Below, in pieces: positions 35,213-43,953 of a DNA stretch of 64,000 bases; position 1 is the stretch's first letter, and every line of letters begins with the position of its first letter. Position numbers and translations under genes: made by a program. Under the pieces are notes generated by a model. That model saw only the letters and a program-made list of their open reading frames with translations. It was not told where the DNA came from and ran no database searches. The stretch is taken from contig NZ_LMRF01000002.1 of NCBI RefSeq assembly GCF_001424755.1, positions 307,849 to 371,848 of the forward strand, read 5' to 3'. Source of the stretch: Marmoricola sp. Leaf446 (lineage in GTDB: Bacteria; Actinomycetota; Actinomycetes; Propionibacteriales; Nocardioidaceae).

Positions 35213-35360
35213 GGTGGGGCTCCTCGATCGGTAACGAATCCAGCACGACCTGCGCGAAACGGGGTGCCGGGACCTTTACACGGACAGGACAGGACGGTCA
35301 GGGTACGACGAACCGGTACCGACGGAGAACCCGTCGGCCCGTCACGAAAGGTTCTCGGGA

Positions 35361-36902
35361 ATGCACCTCCAACGACGGCGTGCCCGCACGCCCCTGCGCC
35401 GTACGGCGCTCCTGTCCAGCGTCGCGGCCCTCGGCCTGATCGCCACCGCCGGCCCCGTCCTGGCCCACGAGGGCGAGTCCTCGAGCGCCAGCCAGGCCGA
35501 CCCCCGCTGCACCGACGCCGAGAAGAAGAAGCTGGCCAAGGCCGGCGACAACTTCGCCGCCGGCTGCCTGCCCGGCCAGGACTTCCGCAAGGTCGCCCCC
35601 AGCCAGGGGCAGCTCGCGCCGGGCCAGAGCGCCAGCAGCGCCAACATGAAGCTGGTCGCCAACGTGCCCAAGCAGGGCGCCTTCGCGGAGTCCTCGGCGT
35701 ACAACAGCGACCTGGCCTTCAAGGGCGACTACGCCTTCGCCGGCAACTACAACGGCTTCACCGTCTTCGACATCAAGAACCCCAAGAAGCCCAAGGCCGT
35801 GACGCAGTTCCTGTGCCCCGGCGGCCAGGGCGACGTGTCGATCTCGGGCGACATCCTGGTCTTCAGCGTCGACTCCAGCCGCAGCAGCTCCTCGTGCGCC
35901 GACAGCACGCCGCAGCCCGCGACGGAGAAGTCGTCGTGGGAGGGCCTGCGCATCTTCGACATCAGCGACCCCAAGCGGCCCGAGTACGTCTCCGCGATCG
36001 AGACCGACTGCGGCTCCCACACCAACTCGCTCGCCCCGAGCAAGGACGGCAAGTCCGTCTACGTCTACGTCTCGTCGTACTCCCCGCGGGCGGACTTCCC
36101 CGACTGCCAGCCGGCCCACGACAAGATCAGCGTCGTGAAGATCCCGGCCGGTGCGCCGCGTGACGCCAAGGTCGTCAACGAGCCCGTCCTCTTCCCCGAG
36201 GGTGGCAACCCGGGTGGCAACGGCTCCAGCGCCACCACCGGCTGCCACGACATCACGACCTACCCCGCGAAGGACGTCGCTGCCGGCGCCTGCATGGGCG
36301 ACGGCGTGCTGCTCGACATCAAGGACCGTGAGAACCCGAAGGTGACCGAGACGGTGCGCGACACCACCAACTTCGCGTTCTGGCACTCCGCGACCTTCAA
36401 CAACGCCGGCACCAAGGTCGTCTTCACCGACGAGCTCGGCGGTGGCGGCAGCCCGACCTGCAACCCGGCCGTGGGGTCGACCAAGGGTGCCAACGGCATC
36501 TACGACATCGTCGCCGGCCAGCTGGAGTTCCGCAGCTACTACAAGATGCCGCGCACCCAGGCCGACACCGAGAACTGCGTGGCCCACAACGGCTCGCTGA
36601 TCCCGGTCGAGGGCAAGGACGTGATGGTCCAGGCGTGGTACCAGGGCGGGACGTCGGTCTTCGACTTCACGAACTCCTCCAAGCCCACCGAGATCGGCTG
36701 GTTCGACCGGGGTCCGCTGTCGGCCACCGCGCTGCAGCTGGGTGGTTCGTGGTCGTCGTACTACTACAACGGCTACATCTACTCCAACGACATCCAGAAG
36801 GGCTTCGACGTGTTCGAGCTGCGTGACAAGCGCACCGACCCGGCCCGCAAGGTGAGGATGACCGAGCTCAACCCGCAGGCCCAGACCTCGTTCAACGGCT
36901 GA
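35361..36902 (+). CDS. Secreted LVIVD-repeat beta-propeller protein
   Basis: 513 residues with a signal peptide ending GPVLAHEGES. Repeats of the form FTVFDIKNPKKPKAV, LRIFDISDPKRPEYV, LLDIKDRENPKVTETV and SVFDFTNSSKPTEIGWF are LVIVD motifs that build a beta-propeller. Several paired Cys (e.g. DPRCTD/AGCLPG, TDCGSH, TGCHDI) suggest disulfides. Related actinobacterial proteins are exported and of unknown function. The ribosome site is weak (aaagg). A strong terminator follows. Confidence 0.88.
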   Translation: MHLQRRRARTPLRRTALLSSVAALGLIATAGPVLAHEGESSSASQADPRCTDAEKKKLAKAGDNFAAGCLPGQDFRKVAPSQGQLAPGQSASSANMKLVANVPKQGAFAESSAYNSDLAFKGDYAFAGNYNGFTVFDIKNPKKPKAVTQFLCPGGQGDVSISGDILVFSVDSSRSSSSCADSTPQPATEKSSWEGLRIFDISDPKRPEYVSAIETDCGSHTNSLAPSKDGKSVYVYVSSYSPRADFPDCQPAHDKISVVKIPAGAPRDAKVVNEPVLFPEGGNPGGNGSSATTGCHDITTYPAKDVAAGACMGDGVLLDIKDRENPKVTETVRDTTNFAFWHSATFNNAGTKVVFTDELGGGGSPTCNPAVGSTKGANGIYDIVAGQLEFRSYYKMPRTQADTENCVAHNGSLIPVEGKDVMVQAWYQGGTSVFDFTNSSKPTEIGWFDRGPLSATALQLGGSWSSYYYNGYIYSNDIQKGFDVFELRDKRTDPARKVRMTELNPQAQTSFNG

Positions 36903-36912
36903 TCTGCACCGC

Positions 36913-36959
36913 ACGCACCGCGGCCCCCGGACCGAGCTGGTCTGGGGGCCGCGGTGCGT
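36913..36959. terminator. Bidirectional terminator, 21-bp stem
   Basis: Arms 36913-36933 and 36939-36959 are complementary with one G-U pair. It lies between the LVIVD gene and the convergent lipid-kinase gene. Confidence 0.88.
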
Positions 36960-36974
36960 CCGCGGGTGGGTGCG

Positions 36975-37946
36975 TCAGGCGGCGCGCTGGCCGTCGTACG
37001 ACGCGGCGGTGCTGGCCCGTGGCACGACGACGTGGACGGCGTTGCGCTCGACCCGGAAGTCCACCGGCGTGCCGAGGGCGACCTCGCCGTCGAGGTTGAA
37101 CGGCTGCGGCACCGAGGTGTGCACCCGCACCCGGCGGGTGAGCAGGTGGTGGACGCGGTCGTGCTCCACGAAGCTGCCGTCCTTGAGCAGTCGCGCGATC
37201 GAGACGTGGTCGCGCAGCCGGCCGCGGGTGATGGCGTAGAGGTCGAGGGTGTGGTCGTCGACCGAGGCGCTGGGGGAGACCGCGTTGCCACCGCCGTAGT
37301 GCCGGCCGTTGCCGACCGCGACCTGCAGCAGGTCGTCGAGCTCGAGCGTCGGGTGGTCGCCGTCGGGGAACTCCAGGCGCACCGAGAACGGCTCGTGGTG
37401 GCGGTACGCCGAGAGCGTGGCCACCGGGTAGGCCAGCGGCCCGAGCCGGCGCTTGAGCCGCGCGCTGAGCCGCTCGGTCACGCCGACCGAGAGCCCGGTC
37501 GAGGCGACGTTGAGGAAGGGCCGCGACACCGCGGCGGTGCCGGGACCGAAGGCGCGCGCCCGGCCGAGGTCGACGTCGACGACCTTGCCGGTGCTGAGCG
37601 TGCGCACCGCCTCCTCGAGCACGCCGGGGATCTGGCAGGTGCGGGCGAAGTCGTTGGCGGTGCCGAGCGGCAGCACGCCCAGGGGGGTGCCGGTGCCGGC
37701 GACCTTGCCGGCGGCGGCGCTCAGGGTGCCGTCGCCGCCCCCGACGACCAGCAGGTCGGGCCCGGTCTCCAGCGCGGCGTCGAGGGCGGCGTCGAGCGCG
37801 CTGCCGACGGGCACGGCGTCGAGCCGGGCGTGGCCCAGGCCCGCGGCGGCGAGCAGGCGGCGTACCTCCTCGACGGCGTCGGCACCCCGGCGGGACGCGG
37901 TGTTGAGCACCACGCAGACACGGTCGCGGGCAGGGTCGGTGGGCAT
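36975..37946 (-). CDS. Diacylglycerol/lipid kinase family protein (YegS-like)
   Basis: 323 residues with the DAGK catalytic signature LLVVGGGDGTLSAAA (~66-80), then GVLPLGTANDFARTCQIP, which forms the nucleotide site. The C-terminal domain ends with FNLDGEVALGTPVDF, where the Asp/Glu of DGE are typical active-site residues. It would phosphorylate a lipid such as diacylglycerol or a sphingoid-like alcohol; the substrate cannot be read from sequence. ATG start, leaderless: TACCGT lies 6 nt upstream. Confidence 0.9.
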   Translation of the reverse strand: MPTDPARDRVCVVLNTASRRGADAVEEVRRLLAAAGLGHARLDAVPVGSALDAALDAALETGPDLLVVGGGDGTLSAAAGKVAGTGTPLGVLPLGTANDFARTCQIPGVLEEAVRTLSTGKVVDVDLGRARAFGPGTAAVSRPFLNVASTGLSVGVTERLSARLKRRLGPLAYPVATLSAYRHHEPFSVRLEFPDGDHPTLELDDLLQVAVGNGRHYGGGNAVSPSASVDDHTLDLYAITRGRLRDHVSIARLLKDGSFVEHDRVHHLLTRRVRVHTSVPQPFNLDGEVALGTPVDFRVERNAVHVVVPRASTAASYDGQRAA

Positions 37947-37952
37947 GCGTCC

Positions 37953-37958
37953 ACGGTA
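37953..37958 (-). promoter_or_regulatory. Leaderless -10 box (TACCGT)
   Basis: Six nt before the lipid-kinase ATG on the minus strand. Confidence 0.6.
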
Positions 37959-38025
37959 GGCCGGGGGTGTGAGGACGCCGTGTGAGCGACCTGATGCGAG
38001 CCTGAGGACCGCGCTCGCCGACGGC

Positions 38026-38979
38026 TCAGGCGACGCGCTCGCGCCGGTCCCACAGCCGTACGCCGCGGCGCGCGGGCGCCGGGGTCGCCTGCGCGGCGCG
38101 CTGGGCCTGCTCGACCCGGTGCATCTCCTCCAGGGCCCGGTGGGCGGCCGCGCGACCGTCGGCGACGTGCTCGCGGGTCGCGGAGAAGTCGGTCATCCGC
38201 ACACCCCGGTCGGGGGTGGTCATCCGGTGGACCGGGACCGACGGGCCGAGGTCGGCCTGCGGGCCGACCCGGATGGCGACGCCGAGGCTGGCGACGAGCA
38301 CGTCGATCGGCGTACGACCTCGGGGGAGGCGGGCGGGGACGCTGGCGTCGAGCACGAACACGCGGGTGGGTGCCAGGTCGGCCGCGCCGGCCACGGGCAC
38401 GTTGTCGGCCACGCCGCCGTCGACGTGCAGCCCGGGGTGGCCGCAGCTCGCCGGCAGCTCGACCGGGGCGAAGACCGCGGGGACCGCCGCCGAGGCCAGC
38501 AGCAGCCGGGCCAGGTCGCCGTGGCGGTGGTAGACCGCCCCGTCGCCGGCCAGCGGCGTGGTGACCACCCGCACCGGCGTCGGCAGGTCCTCGAGCCGGT
38601 CGACGGGCTTCCAGTCCTCGACCAGCCGGGTCAGGGCCGCCGAGGAGAACAGGTAGGGCCGCTGGCGGACCAGGTGTCCCACCCGGGTGAGCGTGCCACC
38701 GGGGAAGATGTCACGGGTGGTCAGCTGCAGCCACTTGCCGCGCAGCTCGCGCACCCGGTCGTGGGTCGGGTCGGCAGCGAGGTAGGCCGCGTTGAGCGCG
38801 CCCACCGAGGTGCCGACGAGCGCGTGGGGCACGATCCCGGCGTCGAGCAGCACCTCGAGCATGCCGACCTGGACCGCTCCGCGGGAGGCGCCACCGGAGA
38901 GCACGAAGACGTTGCGGTGCCCGGTGGGCGGCCCCGCCGGGGGCGGGGTCGTCGCGTGGACGTCGCCGGTCGCGCTCAT
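38026..38979 (-). CDS. Patatin-like phospholipase
   Basis: 317 residues. VFVLSGGASRGAVQVGML gives the oxyanion glycine loop, VGTSVGALNAAYLA the nucleophile Ser (~66), and LHVDGGVADNVPV the Asp of the Ser-Asp dyad. Both catalytic residues are intact. Likely a cytoplasmic or membrane-associated lipid acyl hydrolase. The ATG at 38979 has a strong ribosome site (ggagggg); an upstream ATG at 39015 has none and is not preferred. The C-terminus is basic. Confidence 0.9.
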   Translation of the reverse strand: MSATGDVHATTPPPAGPPTGHRNVFVLSGGASRGAVQVGMLEVLLDAGIVPHALVGTSVGALNAAYLAADPTHDRVRELRGKWLQLTTRDIFPGGTLTRVGHLVRQRPYLFSSAALTRLVEDWKPVDRLEDLPTPVRVVTTPLAGDGAVYHRHGDLARLLLASAAVPAVFAPVELPASCGHPGLHVDGGVADNVPVAGAADLAPTRVFVLDASVPARLPRGRTPIDVLVASLGVAIRVGPQADLGPSVPVHRMTTPDRGVRMTDFSATREHVADGRAAAHRALEEMHRVEQAQRAAQATPAPARRGVRLWDRRERVA

Positions 38980-39133
38980 CGCCCCTCCAGGTGGTCTCGT
39001 GTCCTGGCCGCGCATCGCGGACCCAGACCCATAGTGGCGTCTCCTATGTCCGTTTTGCTGGGAAACCCCGGGATTGGCCGAGCGGGCTGCTGTGCGCGCC
39101 GGAACGCCGACCGGGCTCGCGTCGTACGCCGGG

Positions 39134-39955
39134 TCAGCGCTGCTCGACCGGGCACCACCACGTGGTCCGGCTGCCGACCGTGGCCCGGGTCATCTCCGCG
39201 CCGCAGCGCGGACAGTGCCGACCGGCTCCCCGGTGGGGGACCACCTCGCCGGTGTGGACGCCGCCGAGCCGGATCGCGCGGCGGATGCCGGCCCGCAGCT
39301 CGCGCCGCAGCGCGTCGAGCTCCTCGGTGGACAGCTCGCCCGCGGGACGGCGCGGGTCGAGCCGGCTCTGCCACAGCACCTCGTCGGCGAGCAGGTTGCC
39401 GACGCCGGCCAGCACCGACTGGTCGAGCAGCCGCGCCTTGAGCGGTGCCGTGCCGCGGCCCACGCGCCCGCGGAACTCCTCCCGGCCGATCTCCCCGGCG
39501 TCGGGACCGAGCGCGTCGAGGTCGGGGTCGAGCCGGACCCGGCCGAGCCGCCGCTTGTCGAACAGGCGCAGCCGCCCGCCGTCGTCGAAGGTGAGCGTGA
39601 AGCGGTACCACTCCTCCTTGCGCACCCGGCCGGCCGAGCCGCCCTGGTGGTCGCCGCCCTCGACCTCGCTGTCGTCCGGCTCGACGACCAGGATCCGACC
39701 GCTCATCCCGAGGTGCAGCCCCAGCAGCGGACCGTCGCCCTGCCGCGAGCGCCGTCCGGTCGTCTCGCACCACATCAGCTTGCCGCGCCGGTGCACCGCG
39801 CGGATCCGGCGGTCGAGCAGCGCCTCGGCGATCTCGCCGGGTGCGTGCGGCCGGCACTCGTAGGTGTCGTGGTCGTCGACCTCGACGATGCGTCGGTCGA
39901 GCGCCCCGCGCTCGATGACCTGGCGGGCGGACTCGACCTCGGGCAGCTCGGGCAC
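39134..39955 (-). CDS. Fpg/Nei-family DNA glycosylase with altered zinc finger
   Basis: Base-excision repair enzyme, 273 residues. PELPEVESAR gives the catalytic Pro and Glu after Met removal, RGKLMW carries the conserved Lys, and DQSVLAGVGNLLADEVLW is the helix-two-turns-helix. The C-terminal finger reads HCPRC...WWCPVEQR: the expected last Cys (CPxCQ) is Glu here, so a four-Cys zinc site cannot form in the usual way. Substrate class (oxidised purine or pyrimidine) is uncertain. GTG start with CACACT 6 nt upstream. Divergent from acylphosphatase. Confidence 0.9.
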   Translation of the reverse strand: MPELPEVESARQVIERGALDRRIVEVDDHDTYECRPHAPGEIAEALLDRRIRAVHRRGKLMWCETTGRRSRQGDGPLLGLHLGMSGRILVVEPDDSEVEGGDHQGGSAGRVRKEEWYRFTLTFDDGGRLRLFDKRRLGRVRLDPDLDALGPDAGEIGREEFRGRVGRGTAPLKARLLDQSVLAGVGNLLADEVLWQSRLDPRRPAGELSTEELDALRRELRAGIRRAIRLGGVHTGEVVPHRGAGRHCPRCGAEMTRATVGSRTTWWCPVEQR

Positions 39956-39961
39956 GCTCCC

Positions 39962-39967
39962 AGTGTG
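39962..39967 (-). promoter_or_regulatory. Leaderless -10-like box (CACACT)
   Basis: Six nt before the glycosylase GTG; the same box and spacing occur before the zincin gene at 45244. Confidence 0.45.
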
Positions 39968-39986
39968 CCGACCTCACCCCACCCGG

Positions 39987-39992
39987 CATCCT
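39987..39992 (+). promoter_or_regulatory. Leaderless -10-like box (CATCCT)
   Basis: Six nt before the acylphosphatase ATG. Confidence 0.4.
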
Positions 39993-39998
39993 GGACGC

Positions 39999-40268
39999 AT
40001 GCGTGCGGTGGAGGTGCTGGTGACCGGCAAGGTGCAGGGCGTCGCGTTCCGGGCGTACGCCGCCCGTGAGGCCGAGCGGCTCGGGGTCGCCGGCTGGGTC
40101 CGCAACCGCAGCGACGGCACCGTGCACGCGCTCGTCGAGGGCGAGGAGGGTCCGGTCGAGGACATGCTCAGCTGGTTGCGCCGCGGCTCCCCGAGCGCCC
40201 GCGTGCACCACCTCGCCACCGTCGACACCGACCCCGCCGACCTCGTCGGGTTCACGGTCGAGGAGTAG
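39999..40268 (+). CDS. acyP: Acylphosphatase
   Basis: 89-residue enzyme that hydrolyses acyl-phosphate bonds. VTGKVQGVAFRAYAAREAE contains the catalytic Arg in the phosphate loop, and GWVRNRSDGTVHALVEG holds the catalytic Asn. Length and both residues are normal. The start is the ATG with CATCCT six nt upstream; there is no Shine-Dalgarno. A 28-bp palindrome begins 10 nt after the stop codon. Confidence 0.95.
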   Translation: MRAVEVLVTGKVQGVAFRAYAAREAERLGVAGWVRNRSDGTVHALVEGEEGPVEDMLSWLRRGSPSARVHHLATVDTDPADLVGFTVEE

Positions 40269-40277
40269 CGAGCGCGC

Positions 40278-40305
40278 TGATTACCCGGACGTCCGGGTAA
40301 TCAGT
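40278..40305. repeat. 28-bp perfect palindrome
   Basis: Half-site ctgattacccggac is followed directly by its exact reverse complement, with no spacer. The outer ends are AT-rich and the core is GGACGTCC. It could be an operator for a dimeric regulator or a terminator hairpin. Confidence 0.85.
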
Positions 40306-40342
40306 CACTTGACGTCTGTTGCAACGCCCGCCAAGTGACTGA
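40302..40342. repeat. 11-bp inverted repeat overlapping the palindrome
   Basis: tcagtcacttg (40302-40312) is complementary to caagtgactga (40332-40342) across a 19-nt loop. It shares tcag with the end of the 28-bp palindrome, so the two hairpins exclude each other. Confidence 0.75.
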
Positions 40343-40416
40343 GAAGGCCGTCCAGTCCCGGCCGGGAGCGGGCGGCCGCCCGGGCTCGCCAGGACCGCAC
40401 GTGGTTGGGTCGTGCC

Positions 40417-41124
40417 ATGGACGACCCCCTGGTGCACCAGCGGCAGCTCAGCGAGGAGGCGCGCGACGCGCACCTGCGGTGGCTCATCACCGCGCTCGAC
40501 GTCGACCTGGTGCTCGACGTGGGTGCCAACCGGGGGCAGTTCGGGCGCGGCCTGCGCGAGGGCGGGTACGCCGGTCGGCTGGTCTCCTTCGAGCCCGCCG
40601 CCGCGCCCCGCAGCCGGCTCGAGGAGCTGGCCGCGGGAGACCCCGCGTGGGAGGTGCGGCCGTGGGCGCTCGGTGACGTCGAGGGCGAGGCGGTGCTGCA
40701 CGCGGTCGACGAGGAGACCGAGCTGGGGTCGCTGCGCGAGAGCTCGGAGTTCGGGCGCGCCTGGAAGGACGTGATGTCGCGGACGCGCGAGGAGCGGGTC
40801 GCCGTACGCCGCCTCGACGCCGCCTGGGACGAGCTCGCCGGCGACGCCGCCCGGGTGCTGCTCAAGCTCGACACCCAGGGCTTCGACCTGGCCGCCTTCC
40901 GGGGCGCGGGCCCGCTGGTGCAGGCGGACGGCCCCGTGGTCGCGGTGCTGTCCGAGGTGGCCTGCCTGCCGATCTACGACGGCGTGCCGCTGCTGGCCGA
41001 GCACCTGCAGGAGTACGCCGCTGCGGGCTGGTCGCTCGCCGGGCTCTACCCCGTCTCCTTCGAGCGCGCCAGCCTGCGGGTGATCGAGCACGACGCCGTT
41101 CTCGTCCGCACGCCGCCGGACTGA
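40417..41124 (+). CDS. FkbM-family methyltransferase
   Basis: 235 residues. LVLDVGANRGQFGRGLRE is the SAM-binding glycine motif, VSFEPAAAP the next acidic strand, and VLLKLDTQGFDLAAFRGA the FkbM signature. Members methylate sugars or small-molecule hydroxyls; the substrate is unknown. ATG 40417 is preferred: TTGGGT lies 6 nt upstream, as in the leaderless genes here, and no Shine-Dalgarno is present. It converges on a VOC gene, 7 bp between stops. Confidence 0.88.
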   Translation: MDDPLVHQRQLSEEARDAHLRWLITALDVDLVLDVGANRGQFGRGLREGGYAGRLVSFEPAAAPRSRLEELAAGDPAWEVRPWALGDVEGEAVLHAVDEETELGSLRESSEFGRAWKDVMSRTREERVAVRRLDAAWDELAGDAARVLLKLDTQGFDLAAFRGAGPLVQADGPVVAVLSEVACLPIYDGVPLLAEHLQEYAAAGWSLAGLYPVSFERASLRVIEHDAVLVRTPPD

Positions 41125-41131
41125 TCGACCC

Positions 41132-41530
41132 TCAGCCGAGGTCGGTCGGGAGCCCGCTGTCCAGGCACAGCACGTTGTCCTCGCTGTCCCTGAACCACGC
41201 GGCGTGACCCATCCCCTCGGTGAACGAGACGTCGCCGTCCCACTCCATGCCCGGGGCCTCGAAGTGCTCGAACCGCACGCCCTTCGCGGCGAGCTCCCGA
41301 GCGACGGCGGGGACGTCGTCGACGTGCCACTGCGCGATGGTGTGACCGGCCCGGCCGGCGTGCTCGGTCTGGTAGATCGTGAACACCGACCCGCGGCCGA
41401 CGCGGTAGAGCAGGGCGACGCCCGACATCTCCTGGGCGGGGGTGACGCCGAGCTTGTCGGCGTAGAACGCGCGGGCCCGGGCGAGGTCGGCGGCGGGGAT
41501 GTTGGCGGTGACTTCGGCCTGGTCGAGCAT
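41132..41530 (-). CDS. VOC-family (glyoxalase-like) protein
   Basis: 132 residues with the paired beta-alpha-beta-beta-beta fold: NIPAADLARARAFYADKLGV in the first module and QWHVDDVPAVARELAAKGV in the second, ending FRDSEDNVLCLDS (Glu/Asp at the usual metal site). His in QWHVDD and the acidic residue near the end could bind metal. Substrate unknown; related proteins include dioxygenases and resistance proteins. ATG has a ggaggg ribosome site. Confidence 0.85.
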   Translation of the reverse strand: MLDQAEVTANIPAADLARARAFYADKLGVTPAQEMSGVALLYRVGRGSVFTIYQTEHAGRAGHTIAQWHVDDVPAVARELAAKGVRFEHFEAPGMEWDGDVSFTEGMGHAAWFRDSEDNVLCLDSGLPTDLG

Positions 41531-41676
41531 GGGGGTCCCTCCGGTGGGGGAGGCGCCGCCAGCATCCCGGGACCGTGACGCCGCCTCGGCGGTCATGGCC
41601 CACCCGACTCTCCCCTGGCCGTGCGAGCGCCACAAGGGCCCCGACCCACCGGTCTACCCCGGGGACGGACGGCGAA

Positions 41677-41705
41677 GGCCCGCCGGTCGCACGGACCGGC
41701 GGGCC
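41677..41705 (-). terminator. tRNA-Phe terminator
   Basis: 12-bp perfect stem (ggcccgccggtc) with a 5-nt loop, followed on the minus strand by tt, just downstream of the tRNA. Confidence 0.85.
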
Positions 41706-41712
41706 TCCTCGG

Positions 41713-41789
41713 TGGTGGGCAGGGGCGGGGTCGAACCGCCGACCTTCCACTTTTCAGGCGGACGCTCGTACCAGCTGAGCTACCTGCCC
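41713..41789 (-). tRNA. tRNA-Phe (GAA)
   Basis: All four arms are visible: acceptor gggcagg/cctgccc, D-arm tagctcagctggtacga, anticodon stem tccgc/gtgga with loop ctgaaaa (anticodon GAA), and T-arm ggcggttcgaccccgcc. Discriminator A and CCA are encoded. Confidence 0.97.
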
Positions 41790-41887
41790 TCACCAGGCTC
41801 CTGCGGCGGACCGGAGGAACCGAGACGGAACTGTACCGGACACCTCCGGCACGCCCGCAACCGTGTCCGGGGCGATCGCGGCACCCG

Positions 41888-43477
41888 TCATCGCGACGGC
41901 CGCCAGCCCCGGGTGCGCTCGTGCGCCAGCGCTGCGCGGGCCGCGTTGGCGCCGGGGGCGCCGTGGACGCCGCCGCCGGGGTGGGCCGAGGCGGAGGCCA
42001 GGTAGAGCCCGGGCACGCCGGCCTCGGCGCGACCCAGGCCGGGCACCGGACGCAGCACCAGCTCCTGGGAGATCCGCGAGGTGCCGCCGTTGATCGCGCC
42101 CCCCACCAGGTTGCCGTCGCGGGCCTCGAGCTCGTGCGGCCCGAGCACCCGCCGGGCGAGCACGGTGCTGCCGAAGCCGGGCGCCAGCCGCTCGATCCGC
42201 GCCTGCATCCGGTCGCCGAACCGCTCGAGGTCGTCGTGGTCCCAGCGGCCGCTGAGCTCGCCGGCGGCGTCGCTGCGGTGCTGGGCGGGCTGCGGCACGT
42301 GGGTGTAGGCCCACAGCGACTCGGTGCCCGCCGGCGACCGGGTGGGGTCGCTGGTGGTCATCTGGCCGGTGAGCAGGAACGGGTCGGACGGTACGACGCC
42401 CGCGGCGACCTGCTCGGTCACCTCGACCATCTGGGCGACGGAGTCGGCCACGTGCACGGTGCCGGGGGCGGCCGCGGGGGTGCTCGCCCAGGGCACCGGC
42501 GCCGACAGCGCCCAGTCGACCTTGACGGTGGAGGGGTCGAGCTGGAACCGCTTCATGCCCCAGCGCACCCGGCGCGAGACGTCGCGGGGCCGCAGCAGGT
42601 CGGCGTACAGGTGGGGGGCGACGACGCTGGCCACGACGGCCCGCGTCGCGTCGTACGTCGTCCCGGTGGCCGTGCGGACGGTCCGGGCCTGGCCGTCGCG
42701 CAGCTCGATGCCGGTGACGGGCGTGCCGAGCTCGACCCGGCCGCCCTTCTTCTCCAGCCGCCGGGCCAGCGCCGCGGTCAGGGCCCCCGCGCCACCGACG
42801 GGCACGGGGAAGCCGTGGACCTGCCCGGTCATGGTGAGCATCAGCGCGAACACGCCTGAGCCGATGCCGGTGAGCGGCAGGTCGGCGTGGCCGGCGTTGC
42901 CGGCGAGCAGGGTGCGCGGGGCGCGGCCGCCGAAGCGGCTCTCGCCGAGGCCGGTCACCGAGCGCAGCAGGTCGCCGACGAGCCGCGCACCCCCGGGGCC
43001 CGGGAGTGCGGTCAGGCCGCGCAGCCCGGCACGCACGGGTGGGAACGGGCTCAGCAGCGCCTCGACGATGTGGGGGCCGACGCGGTCCCACTCGCGGCAC
43101 AGCTCCAGCCACGCCTCGCCGTCGCCGGGGTGCTGCTCGTCGAAGCGGGAGGCGGTGGCCTCGCGGTCGCGGGTCTGCAGCGCCCACTCGCCGTCGGGGA
43201 AGGGGTGGCCCAGCACCGCGGGGGCGTGGGCCCACTGCAGCCCGTGCTCCTCCAGGTCGAGACCGCGCACGACCGGGGAGGCGGCGGCGAGGGGGTAGAA
43301 CGCGCTGAAGGTGTCCTGCACGAAGGCCGGGTGCAGCTCGCGGTCGCTGCGCACCGCGCCGCCGAGGGTGTCCTGGGCCTCCAGCACGACGACCGACCAG
43401 CCGGCGTCGGCGAGCAGGTTGGCGGCGACCAGCCCGTTGGGGCCGGCGCCGACCACCACCGCGTCGTACGTCGTCAT
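41888..43477 (-). CDS. Phytoene-desaturase-like FAD oxidoreductase
   Basis: 529 residues. VVVGAGPNGLVAANLLADAG is the FAD Rossmann motif and VVLEAQDTLGGAVRS the second dinucleotide contact. The C-terminus (GLYLASASAHPGGGVHGAPG) is the usual FAD-binding end of the CrtI/PYROXD2 group. No other carotenoid genes are near, so a role in carotenoid synthesis is not supported; a general amine- or alkene-oxidising role is possible. ATG overlaps the stop codon of the upstream SRPBCC gene (ATGA). Confidence 0.88.
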   Translation of the reverse strand: MTTYDAVVVGAGPNGLVAANLLADAGWSVVVLEAQDTLGGAVRSDRELHPAFVQDTFSAFYPLAAASPVVRGLDLEEHGLQWAHAPAVLGHPFPDGEWALQTRDREATASRFDEQHPGDGEAWLELCREWDRVGPHIVEALLSPFPPVRAGLRGLTALPGPGGARLVGDLLRSVTGLGESRFGGRAPRTLLAGNAGHADLPLTGIGSGVFALMLTMTGQVHGFPVPVGGAGALTAALARRLEKKGGRVELGTPVTGIELRDGQARTVRTATGTTYDATRAVVASVVAPHLYADLLRPRDVSRRVRWGMKRFQLDPSTVKVDWALSAPVPWASTPAAAPGTVHVADSVAQMVEVTEQVAAGVVPSDPFLLTGQMTTSDPTRSPAGTESLWAYTHVPQPAQHRSDAAGELSGRWDHDDLERFGDRMQARIERLAPGFGSTVLARRVLGPHELEARDGNLVGGAINGGTSRISQELVLRPVPGLGRAEAGVPGLYLASASAHPGGGVHGAPGANAARAALAHERTRGWRPSR

Positions 43478-43905
43478 CGGCGCTCGGCGAGGTAGGCGAG
43501 CCGGCGCAGCGTCTCGGTGTTGCGCCACGCGATCCCCGGGTCGGCCACCAGGCGGGGCACCAGGGCGCCCGGGCCGCTGACGGCCTCCTCCTCGATCGTG
43601 ACGCGGGTGCCGGCGCCCTCGGGGACCAGCGTGAGGGTGACGCGGGCCTCGCCCATCGGCCAGCCGCGGGCGGTCAGGACCAGCTCGCGCGGCTCCTCGG
43701 AGGCGATCACCGACGTGGTGTCGTCCAGGAGCATCGGCCAGCTGCCCACGGAGTGGTGGAGCTTGGCGTCCTCGGCGGGCCAGGTCTCGTCGACCTCCCG
43801 CATCCGTGAGGCGCCCACGACCCACACGGGGTAGAGCCAGCCGTCGGCCAGCACCTCCCAGACCTTCTCGGGGGACACGGTCATCACGCGCTCGACAGTA
43901 GCCAT
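43474..43905 (-). CDS. SRPBCC-family protein
   Basis: 143 residues. ATVERVMTVSPEKVWEVLADG starts a START/Bet v1-like fold, with WLYPVWVVGASRMREVDETWP and a long C-terminal helix (RNTETLRRLAYLAERR). These proteins bind hydrophobic ligands. ATG at 43905 is preferred to longer frames, which would run through tRNA-Asp. It is coupled by an ATGA overlap to the FAD oxidoreductase, so the pair may act on the same lipid-like substrate (inferred). Confidence 0.85.
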   Translation of the reverse strand: MATVERVMTVSPEKVWEVLADGWLYPVWVVGASRMREVDETWPAEDAKLHHSVGSWPMLLDDTTSVIASEEPRELVLTARGWPMGEARVTLTLVPEGAGTRVTIEEEAVSGPGALVPRLVADPGIAWRNTETLRRLAYLAERR

Positions 43906-43953
43906 GGGTGCGCGGTACCCGATGTGGCCGCTCGTCGTCGCGGTCCGCAGACG

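Noticed and set aside
40281-40302. IS-element terminal repeat
   Set aside because: It is a spacer-free palindrome with no transposase or flanking target duplication.
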